From the NCBI GenBank assembly GCA_963766175.1, contig CAVXZE010000004.1, positions 62,001 to 126,000 on the forward strand: a DNA stretch of 64,000 nt, read 5' to 3'. The notes under the pieces are model-generated. The model was not told the DNA's origin, did no database searches, and was given only the letters and a program-made list of their open reading frames with translations. This document shows, piece after piece, positions 42,186-52,636 of the stretch. How positions within the stretch are numbered: the first letter of the stretch is position 1; each line of letters opens with the position of its first letter. Made by a program: the position numbers and the translations under genes. The DNA is from CAVXZE01 sp963766175. Lineage in GTDB: Bacteria; Myxococcota_A; UBA9160; UBA6930.

Positions 42186-43403
42186 ATGGACTATTTCCCG
42201 CTATTGGTCGATGAAGCAGGCGCGATGATCACGGACGTGATTCAAAGGTTCGTGGATCAAGAGATCATGCCCATCCGCGACAAGATCGACGATGACGTCG
42301 ATCACGTCCTCATCAATCAGCTTCTGATCAAGATGTCCGCTCTGGGCGTGTTCAATGTCGATCTTCCGGAAGAAGGCGCGGAGACGGCCGGTCCATCTCT
42401 TGCCACCGCTTGCGCCGTGATCGAAGAGTTCTCCCGTGGTGACGCGGGGATCGGTCTGGTGGCGGGGATCAGCAGCTGGGCGATGGCCGGGGCCATCTAC
42501 GGCCGCAATCAGGAGGTCGTCGACCTGTATCACCGGATGCAGCAGGAGAAGCAGCCCACCTTTGCCTGCTTCGCCATGACCGAGCCGGAGAGCGGGTGCG
42601 ACGTGGAGAACCTGCCGGCGATGCACGGCCGCACCATCAAGACCCGCGCCAGGCAGGATGGTGACGAGTGGGTCATCAACGGAGCCAAGAGATTTCCCAG
42701 CAATGCGGGGATCTCCTCGATCTACTGTGTGGTCTGTCAGACCGATCCGGAGCTGGGCGAAGACGGAATTGCCATGATCTATGTCCCGGAAAACGCCGAG
42801 GGTCTCCGGTTCGGGAAGTTCGAGGTGAAGGCGGGGCTTCAGTCGGATCGAAACTGCGACATCTTCTTCGACGACGTTCGCGTGCCGCTCTCCTACCGGG
42901 CTGCCGGACCGGGGGAAGATACGGTGGTCCTGGGGCGGAATGTCTCTACGGGCCGGGTCGTCAGTGCGGCCGCGGCGGTGGGATGTGCCCGAGGGGCCTT
43001 CGAGGAGTGCCTCAAGTACACCGGAGAGCGCGTGGTGGGAGGCAAACCCGTCCGCGACCACTCCATCGCCGCGGGCATCCTGGCCGATGCCATCATGGGT
43101 ATCGAAACCGCCCGCGCCTATTACCTGCAGGTCGCCTACATGCTGAGCCACCCCGATCAGTTCGGGGCGGTGCACTCCGCGGCCATGATCAGCCACGCCA
43201 GCGCAGCCAAGAACTACGCCTGTGACATGGCCAACAACGTGATCGGCAAGCTGATGGAGTTGATGGGCTCCTACGGGTACATTCGCGACTACCACGTCGA
43301 GAAGTACTGGAGAGACGTGAAGGAGATCCAGCTCTGGCTCGGGGGGCACCAGCTGGGCCAGTTCGACATCGTCCGGCGCTTCTATCCCTACCAGACGCGC
43401 TGA
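42186..43403 (+). CDS. acyl-CoA dehydrogenase-like protein without usual catalytic Glu
   Basis: The 405-residue protein has the acyl-CoA dehydrogenase fold (FACFAMTEPESGCDVENL, LMGSYGYIRDYHVEKYWRD). At the medium-chain base position it reads LWLGGHQ in place of YEGT, and at the alternative isovaleryl/long-chain position it reads STGRVVSAA in place of ERL, so neither standard glutamate is present. It is 88 bases after the reductase operon and probably part of it. Dehydrogenation of an alicyclic CoA ester by another acid residue, or a different reaction on the dienoyl-CoA, are the main ideas. Confidence 0.82.
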   Translation: MDYFPLLVDEAGAMITDVIQRFVDQEIMPIRDKIDDDVDHVLINQLLIKMSALGVFNVDLPEEGAETAGPSLATACAVIEEFSRGDAGIGLVAGISSWAMAGAIYGRNQEVVDLYHRMQQEKQPTFACFAMTEPESGCDVENLPAMHGRTIKTRARQDGDEWVINGAKRFPSNAGISSIYCVVCQTDPELGEDGIAMIYVPENAEGLRFGKFEVKAGLQSDRNCDIFFDDVRVPLSYRAAGPGEDTVVLGRNVSTGRVVSAAAAVGCARGAFEECLKYTGERVVGGKPVRDHSIAAGILADAIMGIETARAYYLQVAYMLSHPDQFGAVHSAAMISHASAAKNYACDMANNVIGKLMELMGSYGYIRDYHVEKYWRDVKEIQLWLGGHQLGQFDIVRRFYPYQTR

Positions 43404-43424
43404 TCGAATCAGCTGGTCGGCGGG

Positions 43425-44240
43425 TCAGAGCTTCAGTGTGCTGAAATCGAGCTGACCGGTCGTCAGGGCGGCGCTGAATCCCGCGTCGACGTTCATGTTC
43501 ACGCCGTTCACGAAGACCGAGGCGTCGCACCCCAGGAAGGCGACTGCCGTCGCGACGTCCTCTGCGGTCGCCATCTTCCCGTGGGTCTGCTCGACCTGCC
43601 AGTTGATCAGGGCCTCCGTCATGCTCTTCTTGAAGTCGGGAAGCAGCGGCGTATCGATCGGCCCGGGGCAGACGCTGTTGGTGCGCACGCCCCTGGCCAT
43701 GGTCGCCCTCGAGCTCAGCATCGTATAGACCTGCAGGCACTCCTTGGAGAAGTCGTAGCCGCCGCCGACCAGGTCCGCGTGCTCCTGGATCCAGGCGATG
43801 GCGTGCTCGCGGTCGGGGATCGCGAGCAACTCCTGGATCTGGGCCAGGCGCTGCGGCCACTGGCCGCCGGCGATCGACGCGGTGATGGCGATCGCGCCGC
43901 CTTCCGGGATCTTTGGGAGCAGGGCTTCGCTCAGGTGGCGAACGCCCAGGTAATTCACCTTCATCACCTCGAGGGCCGGATTGGTGGCAGCGATGCCCGC
44001 GTTGTTGAAGAGCGCGTCCACCGGGCCGTCGATGGATACGGCCGCTGCGTCGATCGCCGCGGGGTCGCCCAGGTTCGTCTCGATGTAGCGGGTGACCGGT
44101 CCCTGGGGCTGTTTGATGTCGAGCGCGATGATCTCGGCCGCCCCGAGGCTCGAAAGCAGCTCCACCGTTGCGGCGCCCACACCGGAATAGGCTCCGGTGA
44201 TGACGACGCGCTTTCCCTGATAGCTGAACGGATTCTTCAC
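43425..44240 (-). CDS. short-chain dehydrogenase/reductase, 3-alpha-hydroxysteroid dehydrogenase-like
   Basis: The 271-residue SDR has TGAYSGVG (cofactor), NNAG, catalytic Ser in ITASIAGG and YDFSK. The long helix insertion between Ser and Tyr (QWPQRLAQIQELL to LVGGG) is typical of the 3-alpha-HSD/carbonyl reductase branch. It oxidises an alcohol with NAD(P)+. Next to acyl-CoA genes it may act on a hydroxylated alicyclic CoA ester or a steroid; neither is shown. It converges with the acyl-CoA dehydrogenase gene. Confidence 0.85.
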   Translation of the reverse strand: MKNPFSYQGKRVVITGAYSGVGAATVELLSSLGAAEIIALDIKQPQGPVTRYIETNLGDPAAIDAAAVSIDGPVDALFNNAGIAATNPALEVMKVNYLGVRHLSEALLPKIPEGGAIAITASIAGGQWPQRLAQIQELLAIPDREHAIAWIQEHADLVGGGYDFSKECLQVYTMLSSRATMARGVRTNSVCPGPIDTPLLPDFKKSMTEALINWQVEQTHGKMATAEDVATAVAFLGCDASVFVNGVNMNVDAGFSAALTTGQLDFSTLKL

Positions 44241-44303
44241 GGACCGGATCTCCCTGTTTCGCGAGGATCTGCGGATGTTATCTCGTCCGACTCATCGTGC
44301 ACG

Positions 44304-45615
44304 CTACACGTTGCCGCCCCGAAATCCCCGCAACGGCAGGAAGCAGAGGGCCTGGCTGACCGCCAATATCGCGAAGAAGACGTGGTAGACCTGTAGTGGC
44401 GCCTCGGCGATCCCGAGCAGCCAGTCCAGCGCGATTCCCGACAGGATCGGGGCCAGGCCCGAGAGGCCGTGCCTCACCACCGTGGCCATCACCAGCATCC
44501 GCGCGGGGGCCTCCGGGGGGGTGAGGGCGAAGAGCACGTGGGTATCGGCCACGCCGAAGCCGGAGGCGAGAACCGTGTGGAGAAAGAAGAAGGCGATCAG
44601 TCCCACCAGCGTCGCCGTCCCGGCGTCCTGTACCGCCACCAGGCCCGCCGTCAGCACGCCCATCCCCAGTGCGGTCAGCCGAAAGACCGGCGCCGGGCCG
44701 ATGCGGTCCACCACCCTGCCCCACAGATAGAGGGAGGCAAGACCTCCCGCGAAGGAGGCAACCGTGGTGATGAGCACGTGACCCGAGCTGAAGCCCACCT
44801 CTCGGCGCATCATCACCATGACGAACGGAATGATGCTCATCCGTATGGCGCCGGCCCACGTCACGCCGGCCAGGTAGCGGCGCAGCAGCGGATGGGTGCG
44901 CAGCAGGGCCAGGGCCTCGCGAATCCGGATCCGCTCCCCGGTTCGCTCGCTGCGCTCCGGGAGCCGCCAGACCATGAAGCACCCGCACCAGCCCGCAGAG
45001 CCAGGCCACCAGGAAGAGAGGACCGTACTCGCCGGGATGGCGAGCCAGCCAGTACTGTGCCGCCAGGTAGTAGAAGATCAGGGCGAGGTGCCAGCCCGAG
45101 CGCAGCACGCCGAAGAAGCGGCCGATCCGGGTGGGCTCGACGTAGCTTCGCAGCATCGGGAACCAGACCGTGTTCGACACGTTGATGCTGGCCGTGGCGA
45201 GGGCGAGGCTCAGCAGCGCGATCCAGGCCCCGGCGCTGCTCTGGTTGGCCGAGAGCCGCGAGAGGACGTCGAAGAAGAGGAGCGGAACCGCGACCACCAG
45301 CGCCACCGTCTGGCCGATCACCAGGATGCTGCGCTTCGACACCCGGGCCACCGCCCGCAGGGTGGGAAGTTGGAGCAGCTCGGTGGCCGGGAGCGCGCTT
45401 TGGATGCCCACGATCGTCTCACTGGCGCCCAGGGAGACCAGCGCCAGGGTCGGGAGGTGCTGGGTGAAGACCATGAAGAAGGTCATGCCCAGGGGATGGC
45501 TGGAGATGGCGAGGCGGCGCCCGCGCCGTCGGTCGGCCTCCGCCAGGGGAGGGGCGGGGGGCGTCGCGGTCTGGGAATTCGAGGGCAGCTGTGAGTGATT
45601 CTCGGCCTGGGGCAT
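44304..45615 (-). pseudogene. MFS transporter, frameshifted
   Basis: Two frames together encode a typical MFS permease. The N-terminal half (from 45615, to about LVAWLCGL) is in one frame; the C-terminal half (MVWRLPERSERTGE to FRGGNV) is in the next. The shift lies near 44980-45000, where a one-base change would restore a continuous protein of about 435 residues with twelve helices. Either the gene is recently inactivated or the assembly has an indel. The remainder has no other defect, so an assembly error is quite possible. Substrate unknown. Confidence 0.7.
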
Positions 45616-45696
45616 CTGGGGGCTGTCTCGCGGGATCGATCCGCTGGGGCTTCCAGAGCGGGTAGCAGATCGTGGGAGAACTTCGACTCGATTCGC

Positions 45697-45724
45697 GGAG
45701 GAAACCGGCTGCGGCGCTTCCTCC
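45697..45724. repeat. inverted repeat between MFS and NPD genes
   Basis: GGAGGAA (45697-45703) and TTCCTCC (45718-45724) are perfect complements around a 14-base loop, in the 204-base region between divergent genes. It could be an operator or leader hairpin. No clear -35/-10 pair was seen beside it. Confidence 0.3.
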
Positions 45725-45819
45725 CGGTTGGACCTCGACGAGCCGCTGTCCGATAATGGCGCGGTCCTAGCCCGAGAGCCTTGGTCTGATTGACTCGCGA
45801 TTTCTCACCGGAGGAGAAG

Positions 45820-46785
45820 ATGTTCGAAACGAAGATGACGGAGATGTTGGGGATCAGGTACCCGATTCAGTGCGGGACCATGCACGGCTTGACCACCGCA
45901 GAGGTGGTGGGACCCTTCGCCAACGCAGGGTGTCTCTGCTGCCTCCCTTCCGCCTACTACGAAACAAAGGAAGAGCTCCTGGAGGAGGTCAAGAAGGTCC
46001 GCGACCAGACCGACCAGCCCTTCGGGATCAACGTGGGCCTCTTCCCCGAAATGCGCATCACCGTCACGCCCGAGGAGCGCATCGACTGGGTCATCGAGTC
46101 GGGGGTCAAGATCCTGGAGACGGCGGGGCGCAGCCCCGAGCCGCAGCGAAAGCAGATCTCCGACGCCGGGCTCATCCACATCCACAAGTGCGCTCGGGTC
46201 CGAGATGCGATCAAGGCCGAGAAGGTTGGCGTGGACATGGTCTCCGTGGTGGGGACCGAATGCGGCGGACACCCCAGCATGGAGGAGGTCGGCTTCATCG
46301 TCCTGATCCCCGCGGCAATCGACGCGACCACGATTCCCCTGATCGCGGGCGGAGGAATCTGCGACGGACGCTCCATGATTGCCGCCCTGGCACTGGGAGC
46401 GGCCGGCGTCAACATCGGAACCCGTTTCATGGCCACCAGGGAGTTCCCGATCCACCAGGGATTCAAGGACCTGCTGCTCGAGTGTGACGAGAAGGAGACT
46501 CTCCTGGTGATGAAATCTCTCCGGAACCCCAGCCGGGTGCTGCGCACTCCCTGGTCAACGAAGATCGTGGAGATGGAGCGTGAAGGGGCCACCCTGGAAG
46601 AGCTCGCGCCCATGATCAGCGGAAACGTCAGCAGACTGGGATGGCGGGAGGGAAGCGTCGAGCAAGGCATGTATCCGGGCGGACAGGTCGTCGGGCGGAT
46701 TCACGACGTCCCGAGCATCTCAGACCTGGTCAAGAGGATCGTCGAGGAAGCCGTCGAGACGAAGGAGCAGATCGCTCGACTCTAG
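45820..46785 (+). CDS. nitronate monooxygenase/enoyl reductase family (NPD) flavoprotein
   Basis: The 321-residue FMN TIM-barrel protein has the family motifs YPIQCGTMHGLTTAEV, GINVGLFPE, GTECGGHPS and IAGGGICDGRSM with NIGTRFMAT. ATG 45820 follows GGAGGAGAAG. Members act as nitronate monooxygenases, or as FabK-like or other flavin reductases. In an anaerobe a reductive role is likelier. It is the last intact gene before the degenerate region. Confidence 0.82.
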   Translation: MFETKMTEMLGIRYPIQCGTMHGLTTAEVVGPFANAGCLCCLPSAYYETKEELLEEVKKVRDQTDQPFGINVGLFPEMRITVTPEERIDWVIESGVKILETAGRSPEPQRKQISDAGLIHIHKCARVRDAIKAEKVGVDMVSVVGTECGGHPSMEEVGFIVLIPAAIDATTIPLIAGGGICDGRSMIAALALGAAGVNIGTRFMATREFPIHQGFKDLLLECDEKETLLVMKSLRNPSRVLRTPWSTKIVEMEREGATLEELAPMISGNVSRLGWREGSVEQGMYPGGQVVGRIHDVPSISDLVKRIVEEAVETKEQIARL

Positions 46786-46985
46786 CCTTCGGCCGGAAGG
46801 GCGAGGCGAAGCTCCGCGACTTCGAGACGTTTTGAAGGAAGCGATTCCAAGTCCCTGTCAGGTAAGGCGTTTCTCGGAGATGGAACAGGCCGATCAGGGC
46901 TCGGGAGAGACTCGGGATCGCCGCCCGGCGAATCCCGGGAGCCAGGGCGCCGTCAGCTTCGCTCGAAGGCCCATCCGAGCTGCGG

Positions 46986-47340
46986 ATGAGCGCTGAGAGC
47001 GGACAGGCCCGTCGGGGCATCGGCGCGCGCAGCCCCCGCTCGGACACCTACCTGTTCACGGTGCTGGTTGCCGTGCTCCTGGGCTTCGCAGGGGCAGCCG
47101 GCGCCATCGTGTTGCATCTGATCCGCTGTTCCAGGGCGCCTTCTTCGGCGTGTCGAAGGGGTCAGCGAAGTCTTCGAGGCCGGCTCCTCGCGATCCCACG
47201 AGGGTGGCCGGGGACATGGTGGAGGATCGCGTCTGCGTCACCGAGAACGACGATCTCGACGCGGTGATGCGGATCTTCAGCCGCGGCCAGGCGGAGGAGG
47301 TCGCGGTCGTGGATCCAGAGAGCCGCCGCGGGGATACTGG
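46986..47340 (+). pseudogene. ClC chloride channel remnant with CBS domain
   Basis: The first 55 codons encode the start of a ClC channel (SDTYLFTVLVAVLLGFAGAAG). A one-base deletion near 47129 then shifts the frame to LFQGAFFGVSKG, still ClC-like. All remaining membrane helices are missing. The sequence jumps to a CBS-domain piece (VAGDMVEDRVCVTENDDLDAV, AEEVAVVDPE) that in intact proteins lies at the cytoplasmic C-terminus. It then runs in frame into the kinase remnant. This is a deletion-fusion relic, with no sign of function. Confidence 0.6.
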
Positions 47341-47359
47341 CGGCGATTCCTCTAACGCA

Positions 47360-50300
47360 ATGCTGACCCGCTTCTACGAAGCGGCCCCGCAGCTCGTGAA
47401 CGGGCTCACCGCGCTGCACGCGGCGGGGCGCCTCCACCGCGACGTCAAGCCCCCCAACGTGCGGGTCGACCGGGACGGTCGAGTCGTCATCCTCGACTTC
47501 GACCTGGCAGCGCCCATCCATGAGGTCGGGGGCGCAGAGGGCGCCGCAGGCGAGCTGGCCGGCACACTCGCCTACATGGCGCCCGAGCAGCTCTGGGGTA
47601 TCAACCCCTCGCCCGCCACCGATTGGTACGCCGTGGGGGTAGTCTTCCACGAGGCGCTGACCGGACGCATCCCCCCCAGAGACCCGCTGACGCTTTCGAG
47701 CGCGGCCCCTCAACAAGAGGTCCAGCTTCTGGAGACGGACCCGCCGCTCCCGGAGAAACTTACCAAGCTCATTGGGGCGCTGCTGGACCCTGAGCCCTCA
47801 GGCGCCCGAGGCGGACGAGATCCTCGAACACCTGGGCACGGCACGGGCGCAGCACCAACGTGCGCGCGCGCGCCGTACCCCATCCAAGCACGCCGAATTC
47901 GTGGGAAGGACGGGTGAGCTGGCGGATCTCCGGCGCATCCTGCGCGACCGCGACCGCACCCGCGTCGTGGAAATCCACGGTGTCTCGGGCATCGGGAAGA
48001 CCGAGCTGGTGCGGCGCTTTCTCAAGAGGTCGAGGACCAGAGCGAAGCGCTGATCCTGGTGGGCCGGTGCCACCACCAGGAATCCGTCGCCTTCAAGGCG
48101 CTCGACGCGATCATGGACTCGGTGAGCCGAGACCTGCTGGAGCTCGACGAGTCCGAACTCGATCGAGCTCAGCCCGGAGCACGCAGCTGAGCTAGCGCGC
48201 CTCTTCCCCGTGCTGGCGCGAGTCCGACGCTTTCTCCGCCGGCGAGAGCACGGAGCTCGACGCAATGGAGGCGCTCCGTGTGGCGTTGGCGCGCAGCGCG
48301 AGCTGCTGCGACGGATCGCACGGCTGCGTCCCCTGGTGCTTTGGATCGACGACGCGCAGTGGAGCGACAACGACAGCGCCAGACTGATCCGCGAGCTGCT
48401 GCGCCCCCCTTCGCGCCGCCTCTCATGCTGATCCTCTCCACCGGAGCGAGGAGCGCGATCGCGTCGAGCTGCTGCGCACCATGAGCGAGCTTGCCGGGAG
48501 ACCTCAGCACTCTCCTCGTGCAGCTGGAGCTGGAGCCCCTGGCCGCTGCGGAGTCTCTCGAGCTGGCGCAACGCCTGTGTCCGCCAGAACTGGCCTCGGG
48601 CTCAGCTCAAACGCTCGCAGCCGAATCGGGCGGCTCTCCGTTCCTCCTGACGATGGTGCGGCACTGCGTACCCGCGGGACGTCATCAACGCCTGACAACC
48701 AGGAGGACCTGCGCCGCGACCTGATCTCGAGCCGGCTCTCGAGCTCCGAACTGGAGAGGCGTATCCTGGAGGTGGTCTCGGTGTCCGGCCGCCTGGCAGA
48801 ACGCAGCCTCGTGCTGGAGGCAGCGGGCTCGGCGAACGCGGACGGCCTCGTGCAGCGACTCGAGAGCGCAAGGCTGGTGCGCACCTCCTCCATCGACGGT
48901 CGGAGGTGTGTCGAGATCTACCATGACCGTATCAGGGAAGCCGCCATCGCCCGCTTTCACCCGAGATCTCCAAGCGTCACCGCGAGCTGCGGCGGCGCTC
49001 GAGGCGAGCGGCGGGGCGGATGCCGAGGTACTTGCTATCACTTCCTCGGCGCAGGCGAGCTTCTGGAGGCAGCAACTACGTCCTGGAGGCAGCGAAGCGC
49101 GCGGTCGATGCGCTCGTCTTCGCGCGCGGGGCGGAGCTATACCACAAGGCACGGGATTGGGGCTCATGGAACGGCGAGGAAGAGGGCAACCTCTTAGCAA
49201 CGAGGCCGAGGCACTCGCCAAGGCCGGACGGCTGGTCGAGGCTGGACTACGGTTCAGAGAAGCTGCGGAGAAGGCGCCCAGCCTCGAAGCGCTTCGAGCG
49301 GCGGCAGCAACCCGCCGAGCATCTGATCTCGGGTGGCCACGTGGACCTGGGCATCGAAGTGCTCGGGCGTTGCTCGAGGACCTGGGCTACGCTATCCGCG
49401 CACCCCCCGCGTGCTCTCATGGCCGCCTTCGCGCGGCTCTCCGAAGCCGTGCTGCGGACCTTCGACCCGCGCGCACCGCTGGAGAGCTTCGACGAGGAGG
49501 AACGCATCCGCATCGACACCTGCTTTGGATGCGGCCACCACCTGGTCGACACCGATTCCCCGCGCGGAATCTACTTCTCCGTCGTCTCCTGGTGAGGGCG
49601 CTCCGCGCGCGCGATCCGGAGCGGATGGCGCTGAGCCTCGCTGTCGTGGGGGGCTCGATATCGGTGGTGGGCGGACGGCTGCTCGGGTACGTCGGCCAGC
49701 GGATGATGCGCCAAGCCGATGCGATCGCCGAGCAGCTCGAATCACCTGACGTCTGGGGGACGATCGACGTATCCAAGGGACAGATACTGATGCTTGCGGG
49801 TCGCTGCAGGGAGGCATTGACTCGCTCCGACGCGGGGGTGAAGCGACTCACTGAGGAATGTCAGGGCCACGCACTCGAGTGCAATGTGGCGAGGATGATC
49901 GCGCTGCGCGCGCTCGAGGAGCTGGGCCGCATGAGAGAGGTGGAAACGCGGGGCCAAGAGCTGCGCGATGCGGCGACCGCGATGGGTGACCGCTACGCGG
50001 AGACGGCCGCATCGCAGATCCTGGCGATCGCTCGAATCGCGTCTGACGACGTGGCCAGCGCGAGAGAGCTGGCGCACCAGACCCTCGAGCTGTGGACCCG
50101 GCGGGACTTTCACCTCCAGCACTTCTACGCCGAACGCATCACGATACTCTGCGACCTCTACGAGGGCCAGCCGGAGGCCGGCTGGAAGCTCCTGGAAGAG
50201 ATAGAGCCCTCGCTGCGCCGCTCGGAGCTGCTGCGGATCGCACTCACGCGAACCGACCTGCTCAGCCTGCGCGGCCAGTTGGCGCTCGCCCTGGCGAGCC

Positions 50301-50650
50301 AGAAACCGGAGGGGCGCGACAAACATCTACGCGTCTGCGATCGCACTGTACGCGAGCTCGAGCGGGAGAAGCGGGCCGACGCAGTGCTGCACGCGCTCCT
50401 GCTACGGGGCGGGATGGCTGCGCTGCGCGGGCAGGACGAGCACGCAGTGGCCCATCTCGACGAGGCGATCCGCATCGGCAAGGCAGCTGAGCTGGCGCTG
50501 CGGGGCGCGTGCGCGAAGCTTCGCCGGGCCGAGTTGCTCCAGGACCGTGACTCGGTCGAGCGGGCGGGCGAAGAAATGATCGCTTGCGGCGTGCACAGCC
50601 CCAAGCGCTGGGCGGCGATCTACGCGCCCGGATACACCGAATCAGCCTAG
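47360..50650 (+). pseudogene. Ser/Thr kinase-AAA-TPR signalling protein, decayed
   Basis: Pieces in changing frames follow the order of large kinase/ATPase/TPR proteins. The kinase C-lobe has HRDVKPPNV and DFDLA in place of DFG, then MAPEQL. The AAA/STAND P-loop HGVSGIGKTEL is near 47975. Walker B-like VLWIDDAQWSDNDSARLI is near 48340. TPR-like helices are continuous in one frame from about 49610 to the stop at 50650. The kinase N-lobe with P-loop and VAIK lysine is missing. At least five frame changes occur (about 47800, 48030, 48180, 48470, 48700 and beyond). It cannot make a working protein. Confidence 0.7.
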
Positions 50651-51601
50651 GGCGAGCCGCGGCCCGAAGGGCAGATACGCCTTCGCGCGCAGCGCCGCGC
50701 CCGGCTCGTAGACGATCTTCACCATGAGCGCACGCGGGGCGTGGATCGAGCCGGGCTCCGGAGCGCGCCCGGCATCGCCGGACGTCCACTCCTCCAGGAT
50801 CTGCCGCTTCTCCGGAGTGCATGCGCCCGCTTCCTCCAGGTCATCGAAGAGGGCCTTCCATCGCGGGTCGTCGCCGGGATTGCCCGGGTAGTGAAACTCG
50901 ATCCCGAGGCGGGGGCCCAGGCGTTCCGCGACGTCCAGGTTGATCGAGTGCACCGGCGCCCGCGCGCACAGACGCTCCAGGAGCGAGCGCAGCTCGGCGA
51001 TGGAGCCGGGCCAGTCCAGACGCTCCAGTGTCGCCAGAATCTCCCGCCAGGGCATCCGCACGATCAAACGGGCGATATCGCCCGCCGCTGTGGGGCGCAC
51101 CGCGGCGTGAAGAAGCTGCCCGGTCGGGGGAAGCGCCTTCACGCAGCGGCTCACCGCCTGCGCCGTCGGGCGATCGAGACCGTCGGCCAGGAGACCCAGG
51201 CCGGTGTCGAGGATCGCATCCAGGGCGGCTGGATCCGCCCTTCCGCTCGCGTAGAAGTGTTCGGGATCGAGCGTGAAGACCAGGAATGGCTCGGAGGAGG
51301 AACCATCTTCCGAGACGTCGAACTCGAGCCACACGACTGCAATCGCCAGGTGCAACGGCGAGTCCGGGGCTGTCCAGGCGCGCAGAAAGGCGAGCGCGCG
51401 GCGCCAGCCCGCGGAGCGCGAAGCGGCACCCCGTACTGCCGGATCCCCCAGAGCCTCGGCGAGCCGCCGGCGCCCCCCTCCTGCGACACGGATGCAGGCC
51501 TCGAAGTCGACCCGGCTGTCCTCCGCCTCGAGCCGGCACTCCAGTGCGGCCTCGGTCGCTACTGGCGGGAGCGGATCGGAGATCGAGCGCAGCCGCTCCA
51601 C
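50642..51601 (-). CDS. hypothetical protein, 319 residues
   Basis: An intact ORF in a region of broken genes, overlapping the end of the kinase pseudogene by nine bases. I do not recognise its family. It is soluble, with helical stretches and blocks AIAVVWLEFDVSED and FLVFTLDPEHFY. A tail containing LMVKIVYEPGAALRAKAYL suggests a beta core with conserved Lys residues. It lies 96 bases downstream of the Os1348-like gene on the same strand, so the two are probably co-transcribed. An enzyme or chaperone acting with that protein is possible but not supported by a motif. Confidence 0.65.
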   Translation of the reverse strand: MERLRSISDPLPPVATEAALECRLEAEDSRVDFEACIRVAGGGRRRLAEALGDPAVRGAASRSAGWRRALAFLRAWTAPDSPLHLAIAVVWLEFDVSEDGSSSEPFLVFTLDPEHFYASGRADPAALDAILDTGLGLLADGLDRPTAQAVSRCVKALPPTGQLLHAAVRPTAAGDIARLIVRMPWREILATLERLDWPGSIAELRSLLERLCARAPVHSINLDVAERLGPRLGIEFHYPGNPGDDPRWKALFDDLEEAGACTPEKRQILEEWTSGDAGRAPEPGSIHAPRALMVKIVYEPGAALRAKAYLPFGPRLALG

Positions 51602-51697
51602 GCCGCCATAGAGACGAGACCGTGGGGTACCTGAGCCTCGGCTACCTGCAGCAGCTCCGGGATACGGCAGGGCAGCGGGATGTCCCGCAGCACGCGA

Positions 51698-52294
51698 TCA
51701 GGGTGCTAGTTTTGGCACGAACACGGAAGCGGCATCCGTGCTCCAGCCCGTGGTTTCGTCGTAAACATCCGGGACGTTCCTCGCCCTCACCATCCAGGTA
51801 CCGGGTTCGACGAGGTTCACCGTGAGGGTCACGCGCTGATAGATGTCGACATCGCACCCGGCAAGGATCCCATCAAAGCGCTTCGTCTTGGTAAGGTCAG
51901 CGGCCTTCACGAATTCCACTTCGATGGCCTTTCCTTTCTCGAAACCCTGCCCGCGAAGCACTACGTCCCGGTCGACATTGAGGAGGATGGTCGCGGGCGT
52001 CACGCCGCGGACGTGCACCTGGCCCTCGCCGTACATCATCTGGCCAGTCATTATCACGCTGGGTCTGTTCATATCCTTCTTGGCGTTGTCCAGGTCCACG
52101 CCGAGACCTTCGAACTCCTTGAGGATCTCCGTGAGGATGAGTTGCTTGTCGAGACTGAGAAGCGTGTCGATCTGGTGTTGGCTCAGGCCCTCCTCAGTAT
52201 CCAGCGTGGTTTGTTCCCTGTGTAGGACGCGGCAGCGAAATTCGGCGTCACGAATCCACTTTTCGAGGAACTGGACCAGAAGTCTGTCGGGCAT
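51698..52294 (-). CDS. Os1348/NHLP-like leader domain joined to an Ig-like (IPT/TIG-type) domain
   Basis: The 198-residue protein starts at ATG 52294 after GGAGGAAG. Residues 1-75 (LVQFLEKWIRDAEFRCRVL, then LSQHQIDTLLSLDKQ) resemble the nitrile-hydratase-leader-like Os1348 clan, whose members are precursor-like proteins in RiPP contexts. Residues about 95-198 look like an IPT/TIG beta-sandwich (DVVLRGQGFEKGKAIEVEF, RVTLTVNLVEPGTWMVRARN). No modification enzyme of a known RiPP class is adjacent except the unknown 319-residue gene downstream. The leader assignment is by pattern only. Confidence 0.5.
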   Translation of the reverse strand: MPDRLLVQFLEKWIRDAEFRCRVLHREQTTLDTEEGLSQHQIDTLLSLDKQLILTEILKEFEGLGVDLDNAKKDMNRPSVIMTGQMMYGEGQVHVRGVTPATILLNVDRDVVLRGQGFEKGKAIEVEFVKAADLTKTKRFDGILAGCDVDIYQRVTLTVNLVEPGTWMVRARNVPDVYDETTGWSTDAASVFVPKLAP

Positions 52295-52636
52295 CGGATT
52301 ACTTCCTCCATTTGTAGTAGTCAATGTGGGCAGCGCGTCCGCCGTCAACACCACAGTATCCGGCGCCTTCCGCCGGAGTCCCTCGCTCGGGACCCGGGCT
52401 GCGGCATAGGGCCCTGCCCCGGCCTCGCAACCATCCACGCCGCCGCTGCCACGGCGCGCGCAACGGCCGCCGCATAGCTCGCGTTCACGTTCAGGTCATT
52501 ACAGTGTGGTAGGTGGTGTTTTTCGGCATCTCCAGTCTTGGCCGCCCCGCTTCGGAAACACGATCTCGGCGACAGGCAGGCGGCAACCGCGGTGATGGAA
52601 GCTCCGTGGTCGCTGCGGCCTGCAGCGGATCGGTGC

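Noticed and set aside
46786..46800. CCTTC-GGCCG-GAAGG hairpin directly after the NPD gene as terminator
   Set aside because: No T tract follows and the stem is only five bases, so it was not listed as a feature.
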